From positions 3,346,074 through 3,410,073 of the forward strand of contig NZ_CP010029.1 in assembly GCF_001656035.1 (NCBI RefSeq): a stretch of 64,000 bases of DNA, given 5' to 3'. A model generated the notes under the pieces. That model ran no database searches. It worked only from the letters and a program-made list of their open reading frames with translations, and was not told where the DNA came from. The position numbers were made by a program, and so were the translations under genes. Numbering within the stretch: the stretch's first letter is position 1; each line of letters begins with the position of its first letter. Source of the DNA: Yersinia entomophaga. GTDB taxonomy: Bacteria > Pseudomonadota > Gammaproteobacteria > Enterobacterales > Enterobacteriaceae. Positions 38,676-50,418 of this stretch are shown here, piece by piece.

Positions 38676-39518
38676 TTAGACCAGTTTTTTCACCAGATTT
38701 GCGCTGTGGTTGATGTGGTCTTGCGCCTGATCAAAATCTTGCTGGATGATTGCCATAAAGAGCAAATCGGTGAGAGCAAACTGAGCGGTGCTGGAGGAGA
38801 TTGCCGCGCTGCGAATGGCCGGTTCTTCCGCAATGGTATACAAACAATGATCGGCGCGTTGCTGTAGGCCATTAGGGGAAAAACTGGTGAGTGCCAGCAC
38901 CTTGGCTCCCGCAGCCCGCGCTTCCTCCGCCGCCAGATTCACTTCCCTTCGTTCGCCGCTGAAAGATATGGCAAGCAGTAAATCCTGTGGACTCATGGCC
39001 TGAACCGTCGCTAATTGTACGTGCATATCCGCTTCGGCTACCGCCATAATGCCGATTTTCAACAACTTATAGGATAAATCCTTCGCCACAAGTCCAGAAG
39101 CACCGATCCCCAGTAGGATAACTCGACGAGCATTTTTCAGCATTTCCAGCGCCATGAGCAGGCGTTCTTCACTGTTGATATCCAGCGTGGCGCGTAGAGC
39201 GGCCTGCTTTTCTGCCAATAGCTTTTCACCTACGGTTTTTAAACCATCGGTACTGAGAATCTGATTATGTACTTTCACCGCGGCCTGCGGTGTGGCCACC
39301 ACTTCGCTCAACGCCAGTTTTAGCGCCGGAAAGCCTTTATATCCCAGTTTTTGAGCAAATTTCACTACGCCAGACTGGCTGACTCCGGCCATTTGCGCCA
39401 ATTTCTGCGAGCTGAGATGCCGCGCCTGTTCAGGATTTTCCAGCAGAAAATCAGCCAGTTTTCGGTCGTTTTGCGCCAATGTAGGGTAGATCTGTCGTAT
39501 GCGTAGAAGACTGCTCAT
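38676..39518 (-). CDS. murR: RpiR-family repressor of MurNAc catabolism
   Basis: A 280-residue regulator. Residues about 1-75 form the RpiR helix-turn-helix (SSQKLAQMAGVSQSGVVKFA), and residues about 125-265 form a SIS sugar-phosphate-binding domain (RVILLGIGASGLVAKDLSYK). It is divergent from murQP with two matching 17-bp palindromes in between, the arrangement of E. coli MurR, which represses murQP until N-acetylmuramic acid 6-phosphate binds. The start at MSSLLRIRQIYPTL (39518) is preceded by AGGA; an in-frame ATG 12 codons upstream is less likely. Confidence 0.9.
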   Translation of the reverse strand: MSSLLRIRQIYPTLAQNDRKLADFLLENPEQARHLSSQKLAQMAGVSQSGVVKFAQKLGYKGFPALKLALSEVVATPQAAVKVHNQILSTDGLKTVGEKLLAEKQAALRATLDINSEERLLMALEMLKNARRVILLGIGASGLVAKDLSYKLLKIGIMAVAEADMHVQLATVQAMSPQDLLLAISFSGERREVNLAAEEARAAGAKVLALTSFSPNGLQQRADHCLYTIAEEPAIRSAAISSSTAQFALTDLLFMAIIQQDFDQAQDHINHSANLVKKLV

Positions 39519-39650
39519 AACACCATTCCTGAAAGCGGGAAGACATTCTGCCATGTTTAGCGCTAAAAAATCAGATCGGGCGCATGGATAGGGTTAACTT
39601 ACCGATTTTTGTGATCTCTGCTCTAAAGATAGCCAAAAACACTCGCCTTG

Positions 39651-39700
39651 TTGAATATAATATTCAATTATAAATATATTAATGTGAATTAAAAATTCAA
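39651..39700. promoter_or_regulatory. two 17-bp MurR-type operators
   Basis: TTGAATATAATATTCAA at 39651-39667 is a perfect palindrome (8+1+8). GTGAATTAAAAATTCAA at 39684-39700 is a near-copy with the same outer half-sites. Their centres are 33 bases apart, three helical turns, so two repressor dimers would sit on the same DNA face. The second site ends 11 bases before the murQ start, next to its ribosome binding site. Confidence 0.75.
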
Positions 39701-39711
39701 TGAGGTGACGT

Positions 39712-40599
39712 ATGAACTTAGGTACTTTGGTATCAGAAAGCCGTAATCCGGCAACAAGGGATCTGGATAAATTATCCACCCTGGAAATGGTGGAGCGTTT
39801 TAACGATGAAGATCGTAAGGTTCCCGATGCGATTCGTTTAGTGTTACCTGAAATTGCGCAGGCGGTTGATTTAGCTGCCGAAGCTTTGAAGGCTGGCGGG
39901 CGTCTGATCTATCTGGGAGCGGGAACCAGCGGTCGTCTGGGCGTATTAGATGCATCCGAGTGCCCACCCACTTTTGGCGTGCCTCACGGATTAGTGATCG
40001 GCCTGATTGCCGGTGGGCCGGGAGCCTTACTGAAGGCGGTAGAGGGGGCGGAGGACAGCCTGACATTAGGTGCGGAAGATTTACAGGCATTGAAGTTAAC
40101 CTCCACGGATATGGTGGTTGGCCTGGCCGCTTCCGGTCGCACGCCCTATGTGATCGGCGCTTTGCGCTATGCTCGCGAGTTAGGTTGCCCAACGGTTGCG
40201 ATTTCCTGTAACCCTGACTCACCTATTGCGCGGGAAGCGCAGCTGGCAATTTCCCCCGTAGTAGGGCCGGAAGCGTTAACCGGTTCAACGCGGTTAAAAT
40301 CCGGAACTGCGCAAAAGCTGGTGCTGAATATGCTGTCTACTGGCGCGATGGTGAAATTGGGCAAGGTGTATCAAAACCTGATGGTGGATGTAAAAGCCAC
40401 TAACGTGAAGCTGGTGGATCGCGCCTGCCGCATCGTGGTGGAAGCCACCGGCGCAGGAAGGGAAGAAGCGGAAAATGCGCTGAAACAGACCGATTTTGAG
40501 GTTAAACCGGCGATTTTGATGATCCTGAAAGGCGTTGGCGCAGAGCGGGCTCGGCAGGATTTGGCGCAGCATAATGGTTATCTGCGCGCCGCTTTATAG
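39712..40599 (+). CDS. murQ: N-acetylmuramic acid 6-phosphate etherase
   Basis: A 295-residue SIS-fold enzyme that removes the lactyl ether of N-acetylmuramic acid 6-phosphate to give N-acetylglucosamine 6-phosphate, used in cell-wall recycling and MurNAc catabolism. [24 protein letters not shown] is the family signature (shown here as [17 protein letters not shown]) and [12 protein letters not shown] the second sugar-phosphate loop. GAGGTG lies upstream of the ATG. It is followed 18-24 bases later by murP and is controlled by MurR sites. Confidence 0.95.
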   Translation: MNLGTLVSESRNPATRDLDKLSTLEMVERFNDEDRKVPDAIRLVLPEIAQAVDLAAEALKAGGRLIYLGAGTSGRLGVLDASECPPTFGVPHGLVIGLIAGGPGALLKAVEGAEDSLTLGAEDLQALKLTSTDMVVGLAASGRTPYVIGALRYARELGCPTVAISCNPDSPIAREAQLAISPVVGPEALTGSTRLKSGTAQKLVLNMLSTGAMVKLGKVYQNLMVDVKATNVKLVDRACRIVVEATGAGREEAENALKQTDFEVKPAILMILKGVGAERARQDLAQHNGYLRAAL

Positions 40600-40623
40600 C
40601 GCTCAGCCTGAGGATATGTGGCA

Positions 40624-41991
40624 ATGGATAAATCAACCGCTTTAGCGCAGCAAATTTTGGTCGGTATTGGTGGCGAAGCCAATATTCGAAAACTTGAAAA
40701 TTGTATGACCCGGGTTCGAGTTGAGGTTAAAGACGACAATCTGCTGGATTTATCTCATTTGAAGCAGTTAACCGGAGTCAAAGGCTATATTAAGCAGGGG
40801 GAACAGCATCAGTTTATTGTTGGCCCCGGCGCGGCGTCGAAGGTGGTTGAGCGCATGCGGGGCCTGATGGTTGGAAAAACAGAAGACATCGCTGAAACCG
40901 ATGCGATCGGTCGAAATAAAGCGCAGGCCAAAGCTAAATATGCGGCTCCAATGAGCGGTGCGCTGAAGAAACTGGCTGACGTTTTCATCCCGCTAATTCC
41001 TGCATTTATTGCTTCCGGCTTAATTATGGGAATAGTGAATATTCTCAAGCGTCCGGATATTTCTGGCGATTTAGCGCTGCATTACCCGAATATTCTGGGG
41101 TTGTTGGCGATCTTTGGCAGTGCAGTGTTTGCGATTATGAATATTCTGGTGGGCGTCAATGCCGCCAGAGTGTTCGGCGGTTCGCAGGCAATGGGCGGCG
41201 TAATGGCCGGTATTTTATCCAGCCCGGCGCTGGCGCAAATTACGCTGTTTGGCGAAGCGTTGCAGCCTGGTCGCGGTGGAGTTATTGCCGTTTTACTGGT
41301 TGTGGCATTGATGTGCTGGATCGAGAAATGGTTGCGTAATCACCTGCCTGAATCGATAGAGCTTATTGTCAATCCGTTGTTAACTACGCTAATTACCGCC
41401 TCTTTGGCTATTTTGCTGCTACAACCGCTGGGCGGGTATATTTCTGAAGTGATTACCCACGGAGTCAATTTGGCTATCGATCGCGGCGGACTGTGGGTCG
41501 GCGCGCTGCTGTCCGGGCTGTTTCTGCCGCTGGTACTGTCCGGTTTACATCAGGGATTGGTGCCTATTCACGTAGAGCTGGTGCAGGCTCACGGCGCCAA
41601 TCCGTTACTGCCGATACTGGCGATGGCTGGCGTAGGGCAAATTGGCGCCGCGTTGGCGGTACTGATGAAAACGCGCAATGCGCGTCTGAAAAAAGTGATT
41701 AAAGGGGCTCTGCCGGTCGGCATTTTAGGCATTGGCGAACCACTGATTTTTGGGGTGACGTTACCTTTAGGTAAACCCTTTATCGGCGCTTGCTTGGGGG
41801 GGGCAATCGGAGGGGCGTTAATCAGCTATTGGAAAGTGGCGACGGTGATAACCTTCGGGATTTCCGGCCTACCGCTGGCTTTGACCATTATTTCCGGCAA
41901 AGTCATGTTGTACCTTTTGGGGATGGCAATCACTATTCTGGCCGGTTTTATATTTACCTGGATTATGGGGTTTACCGATCCAGAAGAATAA
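40624..41991 (+). CDS. murP: MurNAc-specific PTS EIIBC component
   Basis: A 455-residue phosphotransferase permease. The EIIB domain has Cys27 in ENCMTR, the phosphorylation site. The EIIC domain from about residue 110 has ten or so membrane helices, with the conserved GIGEPLIFGVTLPLGKPF loop near the end. There is no EIIA domain, so it must borrow EIIA-Glc (Crr), as MurP does. It takes up and phosphorylates N-acetylmuramic acid, feeding MurQ. A GTG at 40618 is an alternative start closer to the GAGG. Confidence 0.92.
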   Translation: MDKSTALAQQILVGIGGEANIRKLENCMTRVRVEVKDDNLLDLSHLKQLTGVKGYIKQGEQHQFIVGPGAASKVVERMRGLMVGKTEDIAETDAIGRNKAQAKAKYAAPMSGALKKLADVFIPLIPAFIASGLIMGIVNILKRPDISGDLALHYPNILGLLAIFGSAVFAIMNILVGVNAARVFGGSQAMGGVMAGILSSPALAQITLFGEALQPGRGGVIAVLLVVALMCWIEKWLRNHLPESIELIVNPLLTTLITASLAILLLQPLGGYISEVITHGVNLAIDRGGLWVGALLSGLFLPLVLSGLHQGLVPIHVELVQAHGANPLLPILAMAGVGQIGAALAVLMKTRNARLKKVIKGALPVGILGIGEPLIFGVTLPLGKPFIGACLGGAIGGALISYWKVATVITFGISGLPLALTIISGKVMLYLLGMAITILAGFIFTWIMGFTDPEE

Positions 41992-42101
41992 TAGCGTAAC
42001 GCTGTTCATGGTAAGGAAAAAGGCGGTAGTATCACTTTAGGATATCGCTCTGTCGACGCGGATTTGGCAGAGCGAAAGACATTTTGAGGAGTGATAAGTT
42101 G

Positions 42102-42770
42102 ATGCCAGAATCGACCTTAGCAAACATCGCGCCGCAGGCCGCTGAAGGCAAACGCGTTGTATTTTTTGATTTAGACGGGACGCTGCATCAGCAAGATATG
42201 TTTGGCAGCTTTTTGCGGTTTCTTACTCGTCGCTTACCTCTTAATTTACTTCTGGTTATTCCGTTATTACCCGTCGTTGGGATTGGCTTACTGGCAGGAG
42301 GCCGCTGCGCCCGCTGGCCGCTTAGCCTGCTGTTGTGGAGCATGACCTTCGGCCGTAGCGAATCTCATCTGAAAGATCTGGAGCGGCGCTTCGTGGGGGC
42401 GTTTCGTCAGAAAGTGGTGGGTTTTCCTGTAGTAAAAATGCGCCTGCGGCAGTATCTGGAACAGCAAGATACGCAGGTGTGGCTGATCACCGGTTCACCG
42501 CAGCGGCTGGTGGAGCAGGTTTACCATGATTCTCTTTATCTGCCCAAGTTACATCTTGTTGGTAGCCAAATGGCGCGATGCAACGGCGGCTGGATTTTGC
42601 CGCTACGCTGTCTGGGGCAGGAAAAAGTGGTACAGCTTGAGCAGCGGCTCGGCTCTCCCTTGAAACTTTATAGCGGTTATAGCGACAGTAGGCAGGATAA
42701 CCCGTTGCTGTTTTTCTGCGAACACCGCTGGCGGGTGAGTAAGAACGGCGAATTACAGCGGTTAGAGTGA
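42102..42770 (+). CDS. pgpC: phosphatidylglycerophosphatase C (YfhB)
   Basis: A 222-residue HAD-superfamily phosphatase that makes phosphatidylglycerol from its phosphate at the inner membrane. The nucleophile motif FFDLDGTLHQQDMF, the membrane stretch LLLVIPLLPVVGIGLLA, LITGSPQRLV and the C-terminal LYSGYSDSRQDNPLLFFC are all as in E. coli YfhB. The start is either ATG 42102 or TTG 42099, both behind GAGGAG. It is followed by a divergently oriented DUF2157 gene. Confidence 0.92.
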   Translation: MPESTLANIAPQAAEGKRVVFFDLDGTLHQQDMFGSFLRFLTRRLPLNLLLVIPLLPVVGIGLLAGGRCARWPLSLLLWSMTFGRSESHLKDLERRFVGAFRQKVVGFPVVKMRLRQYLEQQDTQVWLITGSPQRLVEQVYHDSLYLPKLHLVGSQMARCNGGWILPLRCLGQEKVVQLEQRLGSPLKLYSGYSDSRQDNPLLFFCEHRWRVSKNGELQRLE

Positions 42771-42854
42771 TTGTTTTCCTGGAATAACCGCAGGGTTTGC
42801 CGCTGTTTTTCATGACTTTAAAGGCTCGGTTATTGAGTTACGTCAGTTGTTGCC

Positions 42855-43904
42855 TCAATGTGTTACATCGGTATTACTATGGCCTAAACGCCAGATTTTT
42901 TCCGCGTAGCGACCGAGTAACCATAAGCTTCCGCCCAGAATCACGAAAAACAGCGTTTTGGTCAGCGAATCCCAAAACAGTTCGAAAAAACGGGTGTACA
43001 GATTGATGGCTAAAAAGGTTAAGCCGAAGCCGCGAAGCATGGCGTCATCTCGCTTCAAACCCAGCCATATAGCGGCTCCTGCCGCCAGAGCAAACAGTAG
43101 GCTCCAATGAAACAGCGCGATCTGGCGCACCTGATACCAGCCGTCAATATCACCGTAATTGCCGAAGATCGACAGTAACCATAAAGCGAGAAATAGGTAT
43201 AGCAGCCCCATTGCTTGTGAAACCCGTTCCAGCCGCCGCTGGCGCAGCGGGTTTTGGGCCAGCAGAACGACCGATATCAGTATCAAACCGAAAAGAATAA
43301 AGCGCAGCGGGTAGTTCAGGCCCAGCCAATAAGCTCCCCAGCCGGAAAGGTAGCCCGTTTCTGCGCCAAAGGCGTTCCCCAGAGATAACAGAGCAAATAG
43401 CCAGACCAAGGGGGAGCGGCCTAGCCAGCCGATTAGTGCATAAATTCCCGCACCGAGCAGCAATAATAGAGAAACGCGGCCACTGCCGTTATCCAGCCAA
43501 ATGCCTAAGTAGCCTAAAGATGTTGCGGTAAATAATACGCCGAGAAACAGCAGGGCTTCATTGCTGTAAATTTTATCTGGGCTGAGGCGATAACGGCGAA
43601 ATCCCCAATAATAGAATGTAACGGCAATCCCTGCGCAGATTACGGAAATGGCCGGAGCGTCGAAGCGCAGGAATTGGCTAATCCAGGCAATGAGAACGCT
43701 GTCGGCAAACAGGCTGGCAACGGCGGTAGCCAGGCAAGCGAGCGCGCCTAAAAAGGCATAGCTCGCCAGTCTGCGCCAATCAAAAGGCTGAATCACAACG
43801 TGCTTTAACAGGCGCTGATGTTCTTCCGGCGCAATGACGCCTTCACTGGCCCAGCCATCTAGGGTTTTCTGTACCACCGCCGCATTTTTTTTGCTGAGTT
43901 TCAT
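42855..43904 (-). CDS. DUF2157 multi-helix membrane protein
   Basis: A 349-residue protein. The cytoplasmic N-terminus of about 60 residues (TLDGWASEGVIAPEEHQRLL) is the DUF2157 start, followed by ten or so membrane helices packed with Leu, Ala and Trp. The last helix ends in a short cytoplasmic tail. DUF2157 proteins have no assigned function. There is no partner GDYXXLXY (DUF4401) gene beside it here, which is often the case in other genomes. It is convergent with pgpC. Confidence 0.8.
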   Translation of the reverse strand: MKLSKKNAAVVQKTLDGWASEGVIAPEEHQRLLKHVVIQPFDWRRLASYAFLGALACLATAVASLFADSVLIAWISQFLRFDAPAISVICAGIAVTFYYWGFRRYRLSPDKIYSNEALLFLGVLFTATSLGYLGIWLDNGSGRVSLLLLLGAGIYALIGWLGRSPLVWLFALLSLGNAFGAETGYLSGWGAYWLGLNYPLRFILFGLILISVVLLAQNPLRQRRLERVSQAMGLLYLFLALWLLSIFGNYGDIDGWYQVRQIALFHWSLLFALAAGAAIWLGLKRDDAMLRGFGLTFLAINLYTRFFELFWDSLTKTLFFVILGGSLWLLGRYAEKIWRLGHSNTDVTH

Positions 43905-44140
43905 ATCCAGGTTCCCTTGTATGACAGGTTCTCTCGGCGGTTTAAGCCATTGCTTCGGGTCAGCAATGTGAAGGTGACGGCGAGATTTTCTATGTATTCT
44001 TCACTTTACTGTATTGATGACTTTTATTGAGTATAAGTAATAGATGAATAGCCCGGTAGCGATAGTCTGAGTACTTCGGGCGGACAAAATCCCCGTTCTG
44101 CGCCTGCGCTGTGTATAATGCCCGCCGCAAAAGTGCCTGA

Positions 44141-44665
<525 letters not shown>

Positions 44666-44677
44666 TCCTTGAATCGG

Positions 44678-46138
44678 TCAGTTATTAATCGACCAGCCCG
44701 GCCCAACCACCGGATAGGCTTTGCCTAATTCAGCTTCGATAGCCGCACTTTGCGCGGCTTTTTTCTCTTTATCCTGCAAATAACCCACCAAACTGACCTG
44801 ATAGCGCCGGATGTTTTCCACGTAGTTATAAGCCTCATGCCCACGGGCATAGCCGTAAGTCGTACTCGGGTAATAGCGCTTCTGGCTCAGCATCGGCAAA
44901 CGCATTTTTACATCTACCCAGCTATCTGGATTACCGTTCTGGCTTTTGGTCAGTTTACGGGCATCCAGCATATGACCATAACCCATATTATAAGCCGCCA
45001 ATGCAAACCAAATCCGCTCGTCTTCCGGCACCGTTTCCGGGATCTTTTTCATCAAACGTTGCAGATATACCGATCCGCCTTTGATGCTTTCCTCAGGGTC
45101 CAGACGGTCTTTTACGCCCAAACCGTCTGCAGTGGCGCGGGTTAGCATCATCAGGCCTCTGACGCCGGTTGGTGAGGTCGCCTCGGGATTCCAGTGTGAT
45201 TCCTGATAGGCGATGGCCGCTAGCAGCTTCCAGTCGATTTCACCGGCGTGCTTCTCAAACAGCGGCTGGAAGGTTGGCAATACCGTGTCTATGGCTCTTA
45301 GGAAGGTTTTGGTATCCACATAATCGAAGCTGCCAACGTGGCCCAGATATTTTTCTTCTAAGCGCGCCAGACTGCCGTCTTCAACCATTTGGCTGTAAAA
45401 ATCCAGCAGTGCGGCATACAGGCTGTCATCATCGCTACGCTTAAAGTACCAGGTGACCGGTTCTTCATCGGTAACATCGAAAGCTACCGCTAACTGCGGG
45501 TGGATGCGCTGCAACAGGGCAATAGTGATGGAATCGCCTATAGTGTAATCCAGCTTGCCATCGGCCACCTGCTCTAAGAGTTCTTTAGCCGAGCGATCGG
45601 TTGAGGACTCCCAGCTCAAATTCGGGTACTTGCCCTGTTTTAGCTGTTTTAGCGCCGCCATGTGCGCAGAACCGGCGGCCACGGTCAGTTGCCCTTGCAG
45701 ATCGTTAAAGGTTTTTGGGCGGGTTTTGCCCAACCGATACACCAACTGTTGGGAAACCGAATAGTATGCGGGGCCGGTGCGCGCCCGATTCAGGCGTTCA
45801 CTGTTATAAATCAGGCCTGCGGCCAGCAGGTCGGCGTCGTTGTTGTCCAGATCTTCGAACAGGTCATCGATATTGTTACGGGTCGTAACCACCAGCTTCA
45901 CGCCGAGATAATCTGCGAAGCGCTTTGCTAGTTCGTAGTCAAGACCGGTAGGGCCATCTTTACCTGGGGTGTAGATCAGCGGTGAGTTCATCGTACTGAT
46001 ACGAAGCTCTCCGCGGGCTTTGATCTGGTCGAGTTGTCCCTCCTGACCGTTGCGCCAGGAAATATTCGGCCATAGCGCAAGAGCCAGAAGCAAGGTAACA
46101 ACACCGATAAAAAAATAATTTAATTTAAGGCGCGTCAA
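44678..46138 (-). CDS. mltF: membrane-bound lytic transglycosylase F
   Basis: A 486-residue envelope enzyme that cleaves peptidoglycan to anhydro-muropeptides. A membrane anchor (residues about 6-24) precedes a periplasmic SBP_bac_3-like domain ([20 protein letters not shown]) and a C-terminal SLT domain with catalytic Glu in [16 protein letters not shown]. It has no lipobox, unlike MltA to MltE. I take TTG at 46138 (LTRLKLNYF) as start because the E. coli and Yersinia proteins begin there; an open frame continues 40 codons upstream but is not conserved. It is divergent from purL. Confidence 0.92.
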   Translation of the reverse strand: MTRLKLNYFFIGVVTLLLALALWPNISWRNGQEGQLDQIKARGELRISTMNSPLIYTPGKDGPTGLDYELAKRFADYLGVKLVVTTRNNIDDLFEDLDNNDADLLAAGLIYNSERLNRARTGPAYYSVSQQLVYRLGKTRPKTFNDLQGQLTVAAGSAHMAALKQLKQGKYPNLSWESSTDRSAKELLEQVADGKLDYTIGDSITIALLQRIHPQLAVAFDVTDEEPVTWYFKRSDDDSLYAALLDFYSQMVEDGSLARLEEKYLGHVGSFDYVDTKTFLRAIDTVLPTFQPLFEKHAGEIDWKLLAAIAYQESHWNPEATSPTGVRGLMMLTRATADGLGVKDRLDPEESIKGGSVYLQRLMKKIPETVPEDERIWFALAAYNMGYGHMLDARKLTKSQNGNPDSWVDVKMRLPMLSQKRYYPSTTYGYARGHEAYNYVENIRRYQVSLVGYLQDKEKKAAQSAAIEAELGKAYPVVGPGWSINN

Positions 46139-46303
46139 ATAGTTGTCTCTCGGCAGCGCGGGGTTGTGCGTTATATATAAGGGCGATTTAACATGGTTAA
46201 ATCCCCAGTGCGGGGGCATTTTGCGCAACAAAACGCCAGTGTGCAACTTTATTGACACTTTATGATAATTCGACGACTTCTCGCGCTATTATCAATAATA
46301 GAT

Positions 46304-46319
46304 ACGCAAACGGTTTCGT
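46304..46319 (+). promoter_or_regulatory. PurR operator upstream of purL
   Basis: ACGCAAACGGTTTCGT is a near-perfect PurR box (ACGCAAACGTTTTCGT, one mismatch), 97 bases before the purL start. It lies in the mltF-purL gap and indicates repression by PurR with hypoxanthine or guanine. Confidence 0.9.
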
Positions 46320-46415
46320 CGGAGGCCGAGATTCTCTATAATGGCGCGCGTTTTCCCCTGTTGCGCCCAATGAAGTGCTGTTCCAGCTGCTTCGAAGACG
46401 AGAGAAACTTAGATT

Positions 46416-49400
46416 ATGGAAATACTGCGTGGTTCGCCCGCTTTGTCGGCTTTTCGCATTACCAAATTGCTGTCCCGTTGCCAGGACGCTCACCTGCCGG
46501 TGAGTGATATCTACGCCGAATATATTCATTTTGCCGACGTTAGCGCGCCTCTTCGCGCTGATGAGCACGCCAAACTCCAACGACTTCTCCAGTATGGTCC
46601 TTCTCTCCCTGAACATGCCCCTCAAGGGCGTTTGCTGCTGGTCACGCCGCGGCCGGGCACGATTTCTCCCTGGTCTTCCAAGGCGACCGATATTGCCCAT
46701 AACTGCGGCTTGTCTCAGGTTTTACGTCTGGAACGCGGTCTGGCCTTCTATATTGATGCGCCAGAGCTGACCGAAACCCAGTGGCAGCAGTTGGTCGCTT
46801 TGTTGCACGACCGCATGATGGAAACGGTATTTACCGATTTGCAGCAGGCAGAGCAGCTGTTTGCTCATCAGCACCCTGCGCCGGTTCAGCGGGTAGATAT
46901 TCTGGGCGAAGGCCGCGCAGCGCTGAAGCAGGCTAATATCAAGCTGGGTCTGGCACTGGCGGAAGACGAAATTGATTACCTGCTGAATGCCTTTACCGGT
47001 TTGGGGCGCAACCCGACGGATATTGAGCTGTATATGTTTGCGCAGGCGAACTCCGAGCACTGTCGTCATAAAATCTTTAACGCTGATTGGGTGATCGACG
47101 GCGTGGCTCAGCCGAAAACGCTGTTCAAAATGATTAAGAACACTTTCGAACAAACCCCGGATTACGTGCTGTCTGCTTATAAAGACAACGCGGCGGTAAT
47201 GGCCGGTTCGCAGGTTGGGCGTTTCTTCCCCGCGCCGGAAAACGGTGTTTATGATTATCATCAGGAAGATGCGCATATCCTGATGAAAGTTGAAACTCAT
47301 AACCACCCGACGGCGATTTCTCCTTGGCCGGGTGCCGCAACCGGTTCTGGCGGCGAAATTCGTGATGAAGGTGCCACCGGGCGCGGTGCTAAACCGAAAG
47401 CCGGTCTGGTCGGTTTCTCGGTATCTAACCTGCGTATTCCCGGTTTTGAACAGCCTTGGGAAGAAGATTTCGGTAAGCCAGACCGCATTGTGACGGCGCT
47501 GGATATCATGACCGAGGGTCCACTGGGTGGCGCGGCGTTCAACAACGAATTTGGTCGTCCGGCCCTGCTGGGGTATTTCCGTACCTATGAAGAGCGGGTC
47601 AATAGCCATAACGGCAGCGAACTGCGCGGCTACCATAAGCCGATCATGCTGGCGGGCGGTATCGGTAATATTCGTGCCGATCACGTTCAGAAAGGCGAAA
47701 TTACCGTTGGTGCCAAACTGGTGGTGCTAGGTGGCCCGGCGATGAATATCGGTTTGGGCGGTGGCGCGGCATCTTCCATGGCGTCCGGCCAGTCCGATGC
47801 GGATTTGGATTTTGCCTCAGTACAGCGCGACAACCCGGAAATGGAGCGTCGCTGTCAGGAAGTGATCGATCGCTGCTGGCAGTTGGGCGAGCAGAACCCG
47901 ATTCTGTTTATTCATGACGTCGGTGCCGGCGGTCTTTCCAACGCGATGCCAGAGCTGGTGAGCGACGGCGGCCGCGGTGGTCGCTTTGAGCTGCGGGACA
48001 TTCTGAACGATGAGCCGGGGATGAGCCCGCTGGAAGTCTGGTGTAATGAATCTCAGGAACGCTATGTGATGGCGGTAGCGCCAGCGCAAATGGCGCAGTT
48101 TGATGAAATCTGCCGACGTGAACGCGCACCCTATGCGGTGATCGGTGAAGCGACGGAAGAACTGCATTTGACACTGAACGATAGCCATTTCGGCAACCAG
48201 CCTATCGATATGCCGCTGGATGTGCTGCTGGGCAAAACGCCTAAAATGCTGCGGGATGTCACCAGCCAGCAGGCGCAGGGCGAAGCGTTGAATCGTGCTG
48301 AAATTAGCATTGCCGATGCGGTAAAACGCGTGATGCATCTGCCAGCGGTCGCAGAAAAAACCTTCCTGATCACCATTGGTGACCGCACCGTCACCGGCAT
48401 GGTGACTCGCGATCAGATGGTGGGGCCTTGGCAGATTCCGGTTGCCGACTGTGCGGTGACCAGCGCCAGTCTGGATAGCTATTACGGCGAAGCCATGTCT
48501 ATTGGGGAACGTGCGCCGGTAGCCTTGCTGGACTTTGCCGCTTCCGCGCGTTTGGCGGTGGGTGAGGCGCTGACTAACATTGCCGCGACGCAAATCGGCG
48601 AAATGAAACGCATTAAACTGTCGGCAAACTGGATGTCCGCTGCCGGTCATCCCGGTGAGGACGCCGGTTTGTACGAGGCGGTGCGCGCCGTGGGTGAAGA
48701 ACTTTGCCCGGCGTTGGGTATCACTATTCCAGTGGGCAAAGACTCTATGTCGATGAAAACCCGCTGGCAGCAGGATGGCGAACAGCGCGAAATGACTTCT
48801 CCGCTGTCGCTGGTGATTACCGCCTTTGCCCGAATCGAAGACGTGCGTCATACGGTTACGCCGCAGTTGCGTACCGATAAAGGTGACAATGCGTTGTTAC
48901 TGATCGATTTAGGCGCTGGTCACAATGCTTTGGGGGCTACGGCACTGGCGCAGGTTTATCGTCAGCTCGGTGACAAAACGGCCGATGTGCGCAACGTGGA
49001 GCAGCTGGCTGGCTTCTTTAACGCCATGCAGTCACTGGTAGCCGATCAGACCTTGCTGGCTTATCACGACCGCTCTGACGGCGGCCTGTTGGTGACTCTG
49101 GCTGAAATGGCCTTTGCCGGTCACTGTGGTGCCGAAGTGGATATTCAGGCTTTGGGTCAGGATGCGCTGGCTGCCTTGTTCAATGAAGAACTGGGGGCGG
49201 TGATTCAGATTCGCGCCGAGCACCGCGCGGCCGTTGAACAACTGTTCGCTAAACAGGGGCTGGCAGAGTGCGTGCATTACTTAGGACGCGCGACCGTCGG
49301 AGACGATTTCGTGATCCGCAGTGGAAACGACACGGTTTATCGTGAAAAACGCAGCACTCTGCGTCTGTGGTGGGCAGAAACCACCTGGCAGATGCAGCGC

Positions 49401-50306
49401 CTGCGCGATAACCCAGACTGCGCCGATCAGGAACATCAAGCCAAGCAGAATGAGCAGGACCCTGGCCTGAATGTGAAACTGACCTTTGAACCTCAGGAGG
49501 ATATTGCTGCGCCTTATATTCTTAAACAGGTTCGTCCGAAAGTGGCCGTTTTGCGTGAGCAGGGCGTTAACTCTCATGTTGAGATGGCGGCAGCTTTCCA
49601 CCGCGCCGGTTTTGATGCGGTAGACGTGCATATGAGCGATTTGCTGGCTGGTCGCATCGATCTGCGAGGTTTTCAGACCCTGGTAGCCTGTGGCGGTTTC
49701 TCTTACGGTGATGTATTGGGTGCTGGCGAAGGCTGGGCCAAGTCTATCCTGTTTAATAACCGCGTACGCGATGAATTTGCCGAGTTCTTCCTGCGTCCGG
49801 AAACCCTGGCGCTGGGCGTGTGTAACGGCTGTCAGATGATGTCTAACCTGCGGGAACTGATTCCGGGGGCAGAACATTGGCCACGCTTTGTACGCAACCA
49901 GTCTGACCGCTTTGAAGCGCGTTTCAGTCTGGTTGAGGTGGCTGACAGCCCGTCACTGTTTATGCAGGATATGGTTGGTTCTCGTATGCCTATTGCGGTT
50001 TCGCATGGTGAAGGGCAGGTTGAAGTGCGCGATCGGCAGCATCTGGCCGCTTTGGAACAGCACAATCTGGTGGCGCTGCGCTTTGTGAATAATAAGGGTG
50101 AAGTGACCGAGCAGTATCCGGCTAACCCTAATGGCTCAGTGAACGGTATTACCGCTGTCACCAGCGCCAGTGGCCGTGCCACGGTGATGATGCCGCATCC
50201 AGAGCGTGTTTTCCGCACCGTGAGCAATTCGTGGCATCCGGAAGAGTGGGGCGAAGATAGTCCGTGGATGCGTATGTTCCGTAATGCGCGTAAACAGTTA
50301 GGCTAA
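46416..50306 (+). CDS. purL: phosphoribosylformylglycinamidine synthase
   Basis: A 1296-residue FGAM synthase of the large, fused form, carrying out the fourth step of purine synthesis using glutamine and ATP. The N-terminal domain begins [14 protein letters not shown], the synthase half contains [20 protein letters not shown] with a phosphate-binding site, and the C-terminal glutaminase has its Cys in [13 protein letters not shown] and the His/Glu pair in [10 protein letters not shown]. Length matches E. coli (1295). A PurR box lies upstream and a hairpin terminator at 50330-50353 downstream. Confidence 0.97.
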   Translation: MEILRGSPALSAFRITKLLSRCQDAHLPVSDIYAEYIHFADVSAPLRADEHAKLQRLLQYGPSLPEHAPQGRLLLVTPRPGTISPWSSKATDIAHNCGLSQVLRLERGLAFYIDAPELTETQWQQLVALLHDRMMETVFTDLQQAEQLFAHQHPAPVQRVDILGEGRAALKQANIKLGLALAEDEIDYLLNAFTGLGRNPTDIELYMFAQANSEHCRHKIFNADWVIDGVAQPKTLFKMIKNTFEQTPDYVLSAYKDNAAVMAGSQVGRFFPAPENGVYDYHQEDAHILMKVETHNHPTAISPWPGAATGSGGEIRDEGATGRGAKPKAGLVGFSVSNLRIPGFEQPWEEDFGKPDRIVTALDIMTEGPLGGAAFNNEFGRPALLGYFRTYEERVNSHNGSELRGYHKPIMLAGGIGNIRADHVQKGEITVGAKLVVLGGPAMNIGLGGGAASSMASGQSDADLDFASVQRDNPEMERRCQEVIDRCWQLGEQNPILFIHDVGAGGLSNAMPELVSDGGRGGRFELRDILNDEPGMSPLEVWCNESQERYVMAVAPAQMAQFDEICRRERAPYAVIGEATEELHLTLNDSHFGNQPIDMPLDVLLGKTPKMLRDVTSQQAQGEALNRAEISIADAVKRVMHLPAVAEKTFLITIGDRTVTGMVTRDQMVGPWQIPVADCAVTSASLDSYYGEAMSIGERAPVALLDFAASARLAVGEALTNIAATQIGEMKRIKLSANWMSAAGHPGEDAGLYEAVRAVGEELCPALGITIPVGKDSMSMKTRWQQDGEQREMTSPLSLVITAFARIEDVRHTVTPQLRTDKGDNALLLIDLGAGHNALGATALAQVYRQLGDKTADVRNVEQLAGFFNAMQSLVADQTLLAYHDRSDGGLLVTLAEMAFAGHCGAEVDIQALGQDALAALFNEELGAVIQIRAEHRAAVEQLFAKQGLAECVHYLGRATVGDDFVIRSGNDTVYREKRSTLRLWWAETTWQMQRLRDNPDCADQEHQAKQNEQDPGLNVKLTFEPQEDIAAPYILKQVRPKVAVLREQGVNSHVEMAAAFHRAGFDAVDVHMSDLLAGRIDLRGFQTLVACGGFSYGDVLGAGEGWAKSILFNNRVRDEFAEFFLRPETLALGVCNGCQMMSNLRELIPGAEHWPRFVRNQSDRFEARFSLVEVADSPSLFMQDMVGSRMPIAVSHGEGQVEVRDRQHLAALEQHNLVALRFVNNKGEVTEQYPANPNGSVNGITAVTSASGRATVMMPHPERVFRTVSNSWHPEEWGEDSPWMRMFRNARKQLG

Positions 50307-50329
50307 CGATCCGTTGGTTTAAATATCTA

Positions 50330-50353
50330 AGGGGGGCGAAATGCCCCCTTTTG
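50330..50353 (+). terminator. purL terminator
   Basis: GGGGGGC pairs with GCCCCC around five bases and runs into TTTT. Confidence 0.8.
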
Positions 50354-50418
50354 CTTATCGATATCACTTATCGATATTGATTGACGTTTGGTTTGTCTGA
50401 ATCGGTCCCAATTTCTTA

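Noticed and set aside
46722..48851. Long minus-strand reading frames of 320 and 344 codons opposite purL
   Set aside because: They lie wholly inside the strongly conserved purL gene, have odd residue composition (rich in Arg, His, Gln) and no ribosome binding sites; they are antisense shadows.
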